Shown here: positions 33,164 through 42,965 of the stretch, one piece after another
How positions within the stretch are numbered: the first letter of the stretch is position 1
Layout: every line of letters begins with the position of its first letter
Assembly: GCA_022559985.1 (NCBI GenBank)
Contig: JAFJTR010000071.1
Coordinates: 62,001-126,000, forward strand
From: Parastagonospora avenae f. sp. tritici 18332-5
Lineage: Eukaryota; Ascomycota; Dothideomycetes; Pleosporales; Phaeosphaeriaceae
Length of the DNA stretch: 64,000 nt
Direction: 5' to 3'
Notes under the pieces: model-generated
Database searches by the model: none
The model's input: only the letters and a program-made list of their open reading frames with translations
What the model was told of the DNA's origin: nothing
Made by a program: the position numbers and the translations under genes

Positions 33164-35596
33164 ATGCCTCCAGCTCGCCGTGCCCCTGCTCTTGTGCACA
33201 AAAATAAGGGAAGAATGCCGTTCGGAACGCCTACGAACGTCGACAGCTCCTCTCATTCCCATATCCGAGTTGTGCCTCGACCCGACAACGAGCAAGATCC
33301 CGAGGACGACTACGACAACTGGACCCCAACCTACAAGTCGCAGTCACTTCTCCAGTTGAGAACTACCAAGCAGCACGGAGAAACACAGGAAGGTCCCGCT
33401 GTCGAGTCTCCTGTGCCTACAAAGACGTTCGCAGATATGGCGCGCCGCTTCTGTCCCGTCGACAACGAGCATGTCTCTGAGCCACCACCACACTCTATGG
33501 CTGGCATAATCAAGCTTCAGCCCCAACGAAAGATAGTACAAGATCCGTGGAAGCCGGTGCAGACCAGTGAGCTCAGTGTGGCCTGTGAGAATGCTTCCTC
33601 AACAGCCGAGAACTTGGAACGTCTGCTCCACGTCAACAACTCGCCGCCGCCGACTTTCATGTCAACTTCTCCAGAGCTGTTGCGCTACAATCGCTCAACG
33701 AAAAATCTTCAAACCTCCCAAGACCTTGCACAGCACCGCCTCATCAACGAGGGCGCGAATCACTTCCCACAAATCCTTGCCGCACAGGGCCCAGGCCAGG
33801 CAAGCACGTCGACGGAAGCCCACACCAGTGGCAGCGACCGGTATACAGAGCTCTTTGGCAAACTGCCTGACCAGATTCACCTGCACGAAGAACTGGGCGA
33901 GTTCGATGGCCAAGTCGTCTTCATCGGTCATCCGAATCGCGACGTTTCAGCACATCAGTGGTCAGCCGCCTCGTTCCAGTGGGAGAGTATTGGCAGATAC
34001 ACCTACTCCCGTGACAAAGTCGAGGGGTCATTGGCATCTGAGCGGCTGAGAGGTATAGATCTGTCTCGTGACGCTCTGTTGCACTTCAAGATGGCCGCCG
34101 AGGACAGAGAGAAGGATGTCATGCAGATCAACTTCCCTCAAGAAGAAGTTGGTATGGTTCAGAGCATGTTCCCAAATATCGTGCACGTAAAAGAGACATC
34201 TCATGCCTCAGCGGAAGCCAGCCGGGAAGTGATTCAGGATAGTGGGTGCCATAGAAGCCAGGGTCATTCTTCCGGACAGACCGCCAAGACAACTTCTGAT
34301 CCCGCGCACGATCTCGTCAAGAAGGAAGATCTCGACGATCCTTTCGTTTCAAAAACAAACTCCACGCAAGGCAAACAACCCAGCCGCACTTTCCCTAGGT
34401 TTGATTTTGCAGAGGTGAAAGGTTCCCTTGATCTCAGATATGAGTTTCCCGCTCCGACACACGCGCCGGACCAGAGCGTCTCCGTGACCGCGGCACAACG
34501 ACAGGGCGACCCAAGCACTGCTCGCGATGGATCACGACTGGCGCAGCCAAGTCTTCGCGATATTGGGTTCGGTGAGGAAGCAGCCAGCGGGGTTGCCTTT
34601 TCCGATGGGCAGAGCAGTTCATCTCGCAAGCCCGCAGCGCACTCGTCCCCAGAGATTGTGGGTGTGTACCAAAAGCCTGGAAGTCGCATTTCTACAACAG
34701 CCGAGTATATGAAGCTTCTGGATGCTCCAGTCCAGGGACGTATGATCCCAAGATTCGAAGGATTGCAACCTACGGCTAGATCTTTGTTCCCTGCTCCAGG
34801 TCTGACTATCGCAAATCCCTACCGTACTGTCCCACGTATGGAGACAGCAACTCCGTCTATACCAGGGGCACTTCCCAAAACACCTGATTTGGGTCAGTCG
34901 AAGACAGATGTTAGCAGCCCGGCGGCGCTCCAGTTCAGTGACCCTGACATACTGCGACGAGAAGCGCCGGAATATGTAATTGCGAATGGACTCAGCAAGC
35001 AAGCGCCGACAACACAGAACTTTAAGGGACCATTCTTCACGGATTCGATGCCAACAGCCAACGACCCCACGGCATCACTTTTCACCCACGTGAGCGAGGA
35101 AGAGAAGCTCCGAAACTGGTATCGTGATGGCCACCGTCCAGCGCGACAGACAGAGTACGCTATGACACTCATGTCTGCTGCGGCAGCCAGCAGCAGGAGT
35201 CGCTATCCTGGTGCCACCGGCGACGCTGCAGGTAAGATTGACAACACTGAGACCAAAAACACAATTCCTTTCGTCCGGCTTTATGAAGGCTTTTCTGAGT
35301 ACATCGAGGAGTATCGCAATGGGAGTGCTGGTTCCTACTTCACACGGGACTGGAAGGTGCCCCCTGCAGAGTTGCGAGACCTTGGTCCAGATGGGAACAA
35401 CAGCTTCTTTGCCGGTGCTGGGACGCCCTCAGGGAACGAGCATCTACAAGCGGCCAGTCAATATCAGGAGGTACAAGTTAGAGACTTCGCACGAATGGTG
35501 CCTCCAAGCGAAAAGACTGGATCTCTTCCTTTCGGATCCATTGGAGACAGGAAAGGGGGCCCGGCCAAGATGGCAACGCGTGTTAGTCAGTGGTGA
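33164..35596 (+). CDS. Hypothetical 810-aa disordered protein
   Basis: Uninterrupted frame of 810 aa with coding-like composition and no family I recognise. Mostly polar, Ser/Pro/Thr-rich and probably disordered. Somewhat structured blocks are KTFADMARRFCPVDNEH (~87), LPDQIHLHEELGEFDGQVVF (~235), EEEKLRNWYRDGHRPARQTE (~645) and IPFVRLYEGFSEYIEEYRN (~705) followed by SYFTRDWKVPPAELRD. The NWYRDGHRPARQ-type segment may be a short conserved binding motif shared with fungal relatives, but I cannot name it. No membrane segment or signal peptide. The ATG at 33164 is used; M18 (MPFGTPTN) is an alternative if a 5' intron removes the first ATG. Divergent from the Q-rich gene. Confidence 0.65.
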   Translation: MPPARRAPALVHKNKGRMPFGTPTNVDSSSHSHIRVVPRPDNEQDPEDDYDNWTPTYKSQSLLQLRTTKQHGETQEGPAVESPVPTKTFADMARRFCPVDNEHVSEPPPHSMAGIIKLQPQRKIVQDPWKPVQTSELSVACENASSTAENLERLLHVNNSPPPTFMSTSPELLRYNRSTKNLQTSQDLAQHRLINEGANHFPQILAAQGPGQASTSTEAHTSGSDRYTELFGKLPDQIHLHEELGEFDGQVVFIGHPNRDVSAHQWSAASFQWESIGRYTYSRDKVEGSLASERLRGIDLSRDALLHFKMAAEDREKDVMQINFPQEEVGMVQSMFPNIVHVKETSHASAEASREVIQDSGCHRSQGHSSGQTAKTTSDPAHDLVKKEDLDDPFVSKTNSTQGKQPSRTFPRFDFAEVKGSLDLRYEFPAPTHAPDQSVSVTAAQRQGDPSTARDGSRLAQPSLRDIGFGEEAASGVAFSDGQSSSSRKPAAHSSPEIVGVYQKPGSRISTTAEYMKLLDAPVQGRMIPRFEGLQPTARSLFPAPGLTIANPYRTVPRMETATPSIPGALPKTPDLGQSKTDVSSPAALQFSDPDILRREAPEYVIANGLSKQAPTTQNFKGPFFTDSMPTANDPTASLFTHVSEEEKLRNWYRDGHRPARQTEYAMTLMSAAAASSRSRYPGATGDAAGKIDNTETKNTIPFVRLYEGFSEYIEEYRNGSAGSYFTRDWKVPPAELRDLGPDGNNSFFAGAGTPSGNEHLQAASQYQEVQVRDFARMVPPSEKTGSLPFGSIGDRKGGPAKMATRVSQW

Positions 35597-35970
35597 GTCT
35601 GGAGATGGTTATGGAACTGATACGGAAGACGCGGAACTGCTCAAGCCTTGTTAAGGACTGCTCTAGGTGAGGAGCCCTGGAAGCTTCATGCAAGGAGTCA
35701 ACATGGTAGATGAAGCAAACCGAAGTTTGAGGAGCGCAACAAAATGAGTTTATGCAAATCCCTTGCTACATGCGTAATAATGTGAAAAGTGACAGGCGAG
35801 GGCAGTCGTGTAGTGCAGTAGATATCCGCGGACATAAGCGGACATTATCTAGTCCCACCTCAATGCGTCATTCGTCTTTTATCTCGACCACCACCACATG
35901 CACCGCCGCCTCTCGATACCAATCATACCATTCGCCACAGCGCCCAACACTTTGCCTACCACATGCCTCG
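35597..35970. other. Intergenic
   Basis: 374 bp between the 810-aa gene and the F-box/LRR gene, both plus strand. The frame of the next gene is open back to 35752, but the ATG at 35971 fits the F-box start better. Nothing else seen. Confidence 0.5.
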
Positions 35971-37291
35971 ATGAGTTTCGCGAACTACCTCCCCGACGAG
36001 CTCCTCTTAGAAATCCTCGAATACGTCGAAGCATGGGAAACGCACGAGCGACAAGCGTCCCTCGCGCGCTTCTGCTGCGTCAGTCGCCAGTGGTACGATG
36101 TGGGCATTCGGAAATTGTACGAGTCGCCATATCTCTCTGGACGCGCGTATGAGTTTTTTGTGCGCACGATCTGTCCGAGTGTGATTCCGCGGATACGCCC
36201 CAGTAGTCTGGCGGGGCTGGTGAGGGTGTTGGATCTCAGCCATATTGTGCATAATAGCAATAAAGCTACTACGGCGAGTGAGTTTGTTTTCCTCTTAGAC
36301 CAGTTCGGAGTCAAGCAGTAGTAAGTGCTAATAATCCGGAATAGGATTACTCGGCCGCACGAAGAACTCGTTGCAGACATTCATTGCGCCCCAGGCCTCG
36401 TTCGCGATTAATTGCTGGGCATCACTGAGCAAATGCATACGTCTCCGCATCCTCGACCTGTCCCTTGTGTCCGAAGCGATTTCCTTCCAGAGCCTCAATC
36501 AGACGATTCGTCAGCTGCCTGAGCTGCGCGAACTGTATCTCCCGCGCTGCAACTCGTCCTACGAAGCCAAGGAGAGCGCCATGAACGTGCGCTGGCCGCC
36601 GATTCTCAATCACCTCAGCCTGTCGGGGAGTGTCAGCGGTCAGTTCCTGTGGGACATGTTGCGCAGCCCGGACAACTTCCCGCCCACGCTCGCGAGCATC
36701 AGTATCCTGCATTGTCCGGGGCTCGATCATAAGGGCGTCAGACCGCTGCTGCAGAACCTAGCAAATGCATTGACGATCGTGGAACTGCGCGATCTACCCG
36801 CTGTCAAACATGGGAGGTTCAATGGAGTGCTGGACTGGTGTCCGAACCTGCACAGTCTGAGCGTCGCGCTGGATTACATCGATGCGAGATTCGGGAATGT
36901 CCCGGACGACTGGAGCCCGGGGAGGTGGAGGGAAGCGAAACCTCTCCAAACACTCACGCTCGTGAGTTCGGGCCAGACGAGCATTGATCCGAATCGCAGC
37001 TTTACTGCCGTTGAGCTGTGGGCGCTGCTTGACGAGCGGTTCCTTGGCCGCTTGCGCTACTTGCACATTGCGCAGAGTACGGAGTGGCATTTGGGCGACG
37101 AGGGGGCGGAGGTGGGCGCGTTGGAGTTGCTGTTGACGGATCAGTTGGATAAGGAGAGCTGGGAGCTGCGGCGGTGGCATTATGCTGATTTGCCACCTGT
37201 GCGCGAGGACATGACGTATGAGAGATGGATTAGGGAGACGAGGATGGGGCAGAGGATGAGACCGCATGTCAGGATGCTGAGGAATCGGTGA
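35971..37291 (+). CDS. F-box / leucine-rich-repeat protein
   Basis: Predicted 417 aa, one intron (36278-36344). The N-terminal F-box reads YLPDELLLEILEYVEAWE with downstream CCVSRQWYDVGIRKLYESP. The remainder is a series of LRR-like strands (LVRVLDLSHIVH, IRLRILDLSLVSEAIS, LPELRELYLPRCNSS, PPILNHLSLSGSVS, LTIVELRDLPAV, NLHSLSVALDYID). The product should recruit a substrate to an SCF ubiquitin ligase via Skp1; the substrate is unknown. I chose acceptor ggaatag because joining at A|GA yields ARLLGRTKNSLQTFIAPQ in phase, whereas reading on from the first exon or using a nearer acceptor meets a stop. The ATG at 35971 directly precedes the F-box; longer starts add low-complexity residues. Confidence 0.86.
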
Positions 37292-37476
37292 TAATTGATG
37301 CATTCGTTTTGTATTTTGTGCATCAGGCCAGAGCCAAACAAACTGGATATGGAAATCTAGGATAAAAGACTTTCAGAGAATCGTATTCGAACCATCAAGT
37401 AATTGTTCGAATCCTCCAATTCGTCATACTTCGCAAGTCATGTATTCGTGCCTGGAAACCTGCCACATGGACAAGT

Positions 37477-39286
37477 CTAAGCACCGTTCGCCTTTGCGCC
37501 CTGGATGATACCACGGACACCACCCTTTCCACCAACCTCCCGATACGTAGCATTTATGCTCAAATCGGCGCCAATGTTGAGCTGGATCTCGACCTTGCCG
37601 CCCTTCTTGATGCCCCGAATAGCCGCCTCGCTAAGCACATTGCCGACCTTCCAGGTCTTTTCTCTGAGCTCCTCCTCCTCGTCGCTCTCGTCGTCTTCGC
37701 TGTCATCCTCATCGTCCGAATCATTGCTGTCCTTCTTAGGCTTGGGCTCGGCCTTAGTGACCTTGATGTGTCGCGAGCCCTCGGCGAGCTTGATCAGGAC
37801 GTCGCCGCCGGCCTTGGGGGTGGCGACGATGGCGGTCCGTCGGACGGGGAGTTGGGTCTCTGCGTCGACAATGGAGTGGAAGACACCGTTGGACTCGTCG
37901 CCGGATATGCACAGGACGCCGACGGCGGTGGTCAGATGAGGGGTGACGGTGACCATGGGGTGTGTGCTCTGCTCAATGTCCTCGAGCTCGAACTCCTGGA
38001 TCAGGCTGGCCTGGATAGCAGCGCCACGGACGGCAAGCTCCGAGGGGTTGATCGCGGTTGACGAGGTAGACGGCGCCATGACGGTGGTAGTCTCGGGGAA
38101 AGCTGAGCCTACCGCAGCGGCAACCTTTGGTGTATGGGAGTTTCCACCAGCGAGGATGATCTCAGTGACGTCTAGGGGATCAAGTCCAGCCTTCTCAACC
38201 GCTTGAGTGACCAGGCGGGTAAAGGCAGCAAAAAGCTTGTTGCCGAGCAGGTCGTAACGTGTGCGGTTGATGGTCGCGGTGAAGTCAACACCACCGACCA
38301 AGCTCTCCACGGAGAAGTTGGCGGTAGTTCCTATTGAGAGCGCTTTCTTGACAGCCTCGCATTCCAGCTTCAGCTTCGCCATGGAGCGGTCGTTTTCCCG
38401 AGGGTCGCCAGCGGACTTGTGCTTCTTGATGAACTCCTTTGCGAAGTACTCAATCAGAACCTGGTCGAGCTTGAAGCCACTGACATCGTAGTCGTGCGTG
38501 GTGGCCAGGATGGTGTAGATACCGCCACGAGCGGCAATGACAGCAATGTCTGAGCGGGTGCCACCGAGGTCGGCGACAACAATAGTCTTGTCTGACACCT
38601 GGGCGCCGGGGCGGGCGTCGTATGCCAGTAGGGCAGCGGTTGGCTCGTGAATGAACTGCAAGACCTCGAGTCCAGCATCCTTGGCGGCGGCGTTGAGGGC
38701 TTCTTTTTGAGCATCGGAGAAGTTGGTGGGGACTGTGATGACGGCCGCGTTCACGTCCTTGCCCAGGTAGTCGGACGAGGACTGGCGTAACCGCCTGAGG
38801 TGGCGCGTTGTGACCTCTCCCACGGTAATCGTGTTCTGCTTCTCTTCCTCGGTGTCGCGGACGCTGAAGGCGACGACATCGCCGTTTTCTAAGGGGTGTG
38901 CTGACTGGTGGGCGGGTGATGGGTCAATCGATTTGAAGCTGCGCGGGTCAGCACTGGTCCAGATAGTGGGAAGACAAGCCTACTCTTGGCCCAAGAAGTC
39001 GCGGAAGTAGGCGACAGTGTTCTTCGCGTTGCGGACAAGTTGGCTCTTTGCCTGCCCACCGTGAAGCTCCTCCCCCTCTACGTATGACAGAGCTGTTGGG
39101 ATCTGGCGGTCTCCGTCCTCGTTGGCGATAACCTCAACTTTTCCCTCCTGTCGCTGTGTCAGTCTTTTCCCGTGTCATTTTGAGAATTTGCCGACTCACA
39201 GGAGAAGTGTAGGCGATTGAGCTGTAGGAGTTGCCAAAGGACAATCCTATGGCAACCCTCTGCGTGGGGTTATTTTGCGCGGCCAT
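37477..39286 (-). CDS. SSZ1: Ssz1, ribosome-associated Hsp70-like chaperone
   Basis: Atypical Hsp70 that pairs with the J-protein zuotin as the ribosome-associated complex, stimulating Ssb on nascent chains. Predicted 570 aa, with introns at 39148-39199 and 38939-38983. The N-terminal ATPase fold starts VAIGLSFGNSYSSIAYTSP, then NEDGDRQIPTALSYVEG, AAVITVPTNFSDAQKEAL, FIHEPTAALLAYDARPG, VVADLGGTRSDIAVIAARGG and IILAGGNSHTPKV. The peptide-binding half is short, as expected for Ssz1 rather than a canonical Hsp70, and has no EEVD end. An acidic insert (~480-505) rich in Asp/Glu/Ser precedes REKTWKVGNVL. The start at 39286 gives MAAQNNPTQRVAIG. Divergent from RRP40, 298 bp between starts. Confidence 0.94.
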
Positions 39287-39584
39287 CTTTGGCGGGGCAA
39301 TCGTTGCAGCAGTGTTGTGTTTTTGACCAGGTGAAAAAAGCCGAAGTTGATTTCTGGGAGGAGAGATGGAAGCAGTGGCCGCGGTAATATGCGTGCCAAT
39401 AATGTGCCCTTGGTCGTGTCTTCTTCGCGTCTAAGAAATTTCAAGGTCCAACGAAAAAGTTCGAGACATGCGCAAGTGCGCATGGGCCACTTTACCCACG
39501 TTTCTACTAGCAGTACTAACTAACATTGACATCACGTCGGAACCACAGCAAGAACACTTCACTCCTTCTCAATCAATTGCGACA

Positions 39585-40394
39585 ATGGCAACACTCGTTC
39601 TGCCTGGCGACGAGATCCCGCCCCATGCGCTGCCGACCGGCACCGGAAAGCGCAAGACATTGAAACTTGGTCCCGGTCTGCGACACATCCCACCCAGCAC
39701 CGTAGTAACAACCGTCGCGGGCGCACTGGTGACGGACAACAAGAAGAACGCAGCATCCGTAGAAACCAACAGTGGCCGAGTAAGCCACTGTCTTCCCCAA
39801 AATTGCCCTCGCAGTCCTTACTTACACATGCAACAACCTCTACACTACGCCTCCAAACTAACACCACTACAGTACACCCCCTACCCCAATGACCTCGTAA
39901 TCGCCACCATCAACAACTCTACCGGTGAATCCTTCAACTGCCTGCTCTCCCCGCACACCCCCTTCGCCGCCCTCCCGCACCTCGCCTTCGAAGGCGCCAC
40001 AAAGAAGACCCGCCCACAACTCCCCCCCAACTCCCTCATCTACACGCGCATCGTCTCCTGCCCGCGCGACAGCGCGCCCGAACTCACCTGCGTGGACCCG
40101 GCGACTGGAAAGTCCGAAGGACTAGGCCTGCTCAAGGGCGGCATGGTGTTTCCGATTAGTCTGGGCATGGCGAGGAGGTTGTTGGCGCCGAGGGAGGAGC
40201 TGGTGTTGCTGGAGGAGCTGGGCAAGAAGATTGGGTTTGAGGTCACGGTGGGTAGGAATGGGGTTGTGCATGTTGATGCGGGGAGTGTGGGTAAGACGTT
40301 AGCGGTGGGGAGGGCGCTTCAGAGGGTTGATGTGGAGGCTGTGGGCGAGGCGGGACAGAGGAAGATGGTGGGCGAGATTTTGAAGAAGATTTGA
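39585..40394 (+). CDS. RRP40: Exosome subunit Rrp40
   Basis: RNA-binding cap subunit of the RNA exosome, which degrades and trims RNA in nucleus and cytoplasm. Predicted 238 aa, one intron (39780-39872). The N-terminal domain has VLPGDEIP and GPGLRHIPPSTVVTTVAG; the S1 domain begins across the junction (NSGR-YTPYPNDLVIATI) and includes VDPATGKSEGLGLLKGG; the KH region has the family VGRNGVVHVDAG motif. The 93-bp intron is a multiple of three and open, so retention would insert 31 residues in the S1 entry without a stop. The ATG at 39585 was chosen because it starts the conserved block; an in-frame ATG at 39468 adds unrelated residues. Confidence 0.93.
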   Translation: MATLVLPGDEIPPHALPTGTGKRKTLKLGPGLRHIPPSTVVTTVAGALVTDNKKNAASVETNSGRVSHCLPQNCPRSPYLHMQQPLHYASKLTPLQYTPYPNDLVIATINNSTGESFNCLLSPHTPFAALPHLAFEGATKKTRPQLPPNSLIYTRIVSCPRDSAPELTCVDPATGKSEGLGLLKGGMVFPISLGMARRLLAPREELVLLEELGKKIGFEVTVGRNGVVHVDAGSVGKTLAVGRALQRVDVEAVGEAGQRKMVGEILKKI

Positions 40395-40832
40395 AAGTGT
40401 GGAAGGGAGGAGATCTTGAATCGCCTGTTATTCAGTCAAGAAGCTGCACCCTTGGGAAATTTGGGGTTGTCCTTGAGATGTTCTAAAGACGGACGCTTGG
40501 CTGCATAAACGTCACCGCAGACGTCTGGTCGAGCATGGCATGTTTATGCCTATACTTGCCTCCAGGAGGAGTCGGGGCCGATCACAGAAGCGCCCGTTAG
40601 ACAGCATGCCTGTCAGCTACCAACTGCATCGCGAAGCAGGCAGGTATCATCGGAGGCGCAAGGATGAAGCGGAATACAGAAGTGTTGCAGAAGCACACAA
40701 ATAGTGTCTGGAAATGGTACATTTAATAGGCCCATCAGTGGCCGAATCATAAATTGCATTTCCCCCCTCTCGTTCACGTTTCGTTCCAGCCCTTTGACTT
40801 TCTCTTGTATCTTCCCCGTCCCCAATAGCTGT
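40395..40832. other. Convergent 3' region, RRP40 / AspRS
   Basis: 438 bp between two stop codons. No gene or repeat supported. Confidence 0.5.
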
Positions 40833-42588
40833 CTACGGAATAACCCTCTGCGGATCCCTAGGAAACAGACTGCACATGCGAATATTCGGCAGCCCCAGCC
40901 AAAACTGGACAATCCTCTCCAATCCGAAGCCACCACCACCATGCGGCGGACATCCGAACCTGAAGCAGTCGACGTAGTCCTTGGTACCAGCAGACTCGGG
41001 GTCGATCGGCGGGTCGTGCTTGCGCATCTGCGAAGCCAGCAGTTTGGAGTCGTGGATACGCTGGGCGCCGGAGCAGATTTCCTGGCCGCGCATGAACATG
41101 TCGTACGAGTTTGAGAGGAGCGGGTCGGCGGGCGAGGGCATCGTGTACGCGGGACGGATGGCAAGGGGGAATTGGTCGAGCGTGTAGAAGTCGGTGTTGT
41201 ATTTTTGGAGGACGAGTTTGCCGAGGAGCTTTTCTTGTGGGGTGCTGCGGCTGTGTTAGATGTGTGGGTATGAGCATGAAAGGTGGTAGACTTACGATAA
41301 ATCGTCATAGTCGTTGAGTGTCTCGCCGGCTTCGCGGAGCATGGCGATGCCCTCCTTGAACGGTATCCGCGGGACCTTGCCAGACTCGGGGAGCTTGAAC
41401 TCGTCGACGTGGTACACGCCACGGACAAGCTCCGTCTCCTTCTTGTATCGCGCGTTCAGCTCAGTGAAGATGAACAGCATTAGGTCTTCCAGAACACGGA
41501 TGACTTCATGGTAATTCTCCTGGAACTCCATCTCCAGATCGAGACCCGTGAACTCGGTCAAATGGCGCGCAGTGTTTGAATTCTCTGCGCGGAAAACTGG
41601 GCCGATCTCCATAACTTTCTGGAAGCGCGAGGCGATGAGCATCTGCTTGTAGAACTGTGGCGATTGGGCAAGGTATGCTGGGCGGTCAAAGTACTTGAGC
41701 TCGAAGACATTGGCACCGCCTTCTGATGCTGCGCCGAGAATCTTGGGAGTGTGGACGAGTACGAAGCCCTTTTTGGAAAGGAACTCCTGGAATATAGCGC
41801 AGACACCGCTCTTGATGACGAAAATGGACTGGTTGATCTTTGCGCGAAGGTCGATGGTCCTGTTATTCAACCTGGTGTTGAGACTGACGAGCGGCTGCTT
41901 GTCACCCTCCTCCTGTTGCTGCTCCTCCTCGGTTGTAGGCAGTGGCCGTTCCGCATCCTCGACCTGAAGCGGCAGAGGGACGTCGGCCTTGACCTCAATG
42001 AACAGCTTCTGGACATGAATCTCAAAGTCCTTGATGGAAGCGCTCTTGATGGGCTCCTTTACGCGCTTGACCAGGCCAGTGACGAGAAGTGTGCTCTCCG
42101 TGCTTACGCTTCCGCAGTACTTGACCATCTGCTTGCTCAGCTTCTCGCTGGCAGCCACGACAGCTTGCACCGTGTTAAGACCCTGGCGCAAGTTGAGGAA
42201 AGCGAGCTTCGCAGACTGGACACGCGCATTCTCAACCCAGCACCGGAATGTGATCTCCTTGTCCTCGTTTTCGACAGCTTGGGCAAGGTCGGTACGCGGC
42301 GTGCCCGTGGGCTTGAAGTCGGTCGAACCGCACAGAGGGAGGTCGCCATACGAACCGACAGAAACATCGGCTGCATCATCGGCGTCCTTTTTGGCTCGTT
42401 CGGCAAGTTCCCGGGCTTTTGCTGCGGCCTTTTTCTCTGCCTACTATACTCTCAGCACCAACTCAAAACATGGAGGGTTAGACAGAACATGCCTTCTCTT
42501 TCTCCTTCTGCGCCTTCTTCAGGGCGTTCTTTGAGGGCGCCTCGCCCTGCGGCGGGTCATTTGGGGGTGCAGCGTCACTCATTGTCAT
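40833..42588 (-). CDS. DPS1: Cytosolic aspartyl-tRNA synthetase
   Basis: Class IIb aminoacyl-tRNA synthetase charging tRNA-Asp, predicted 550 aa, close to yeast Dps1. Introns at 42441-42492 and 41245-41295. The Lys/Ala-rich N-terminal helix typical of eukaryotic AspRS (KNALKKAQKEKEKAEKK) precedes the OB-fold anticodon domain (EITFRCWVENARVQSAKLAF). Catalytic blocks follow: GAASEGGANVFELKYFDRP flipping loop, LAQSPQFYKQML, motif 2 FRAENSNTARHLTEFTGLD and motif 3 GGGGFGLERIVQFWLGL. The first intron has donor gcatgt: only a GC-AG intron joins KEKEK to AEKKA in frame. A second ATG two codons in (42582) could also be used. The asparagine-type alternative is disfavoured by the motif contexts. Confidence 0.94.
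42441..42492 (-). other. GC-AG intron in AspRS gene
   Basis: 52-bp intron with donor AAG|gcatgt and acceptor tatagtag, branch-like tctaac near its 5' end. Nearby GT donors break the reading frame. Confidence 0.75.
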
Positions 42589-42965
42589 CGGTCTGTTGGA
42601 AGAATTGCCTGTCGTGTGTACTTCCAATGTTCCGAATTTACATGTCCATGGCGGGGCTATGATTCATTGCCCCACCATCGCTAGCGCGTCTCGGCCGAGT
42701 CAGGCACTTCAGGTACGCTCACACACGTGAGGAAGCATTCAGTGAATCCTGTGGTCGCCCGGTGCATTAGAAACTACCAATACGTATCTGAAACTGTCCG
42801 ACATGCTAGTGATAATCTCGCTCCCAATGCTATGCAATGACCAAAACCCAAGTATCCTGAATCTTGCATGAGTGAACGCCGCACGAACACCGGGGAGGCC
42901 GTGAAGAGTAAGCCTATCATTAGGGCTGAAATACCGTTACTCAAAAAAGTTTGAGATTGCCATAA
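42589..42965. other. Intergenic, AspRS promoter
   Basis: 377 bp between the AspRS start and the KOG1 stop. No feature recognised. Confidence 0.5.

Noticed and set aside
36321..36344. A 24-bp intron (gtaagt...ggaatag) in the F-box/LRR gene
   Set aside because: It is far too short and its upstream exon ends in a stop; the donor at 36278 gives a normal 67-bp intron in frame.
37405..37414. GTTCGAATCC, a tRNA T-loop-like sequence
   Set aside because: The flanking bases do not form a 5-bp T-stem and no acceptor, D or anticodon arm could be placed around it.
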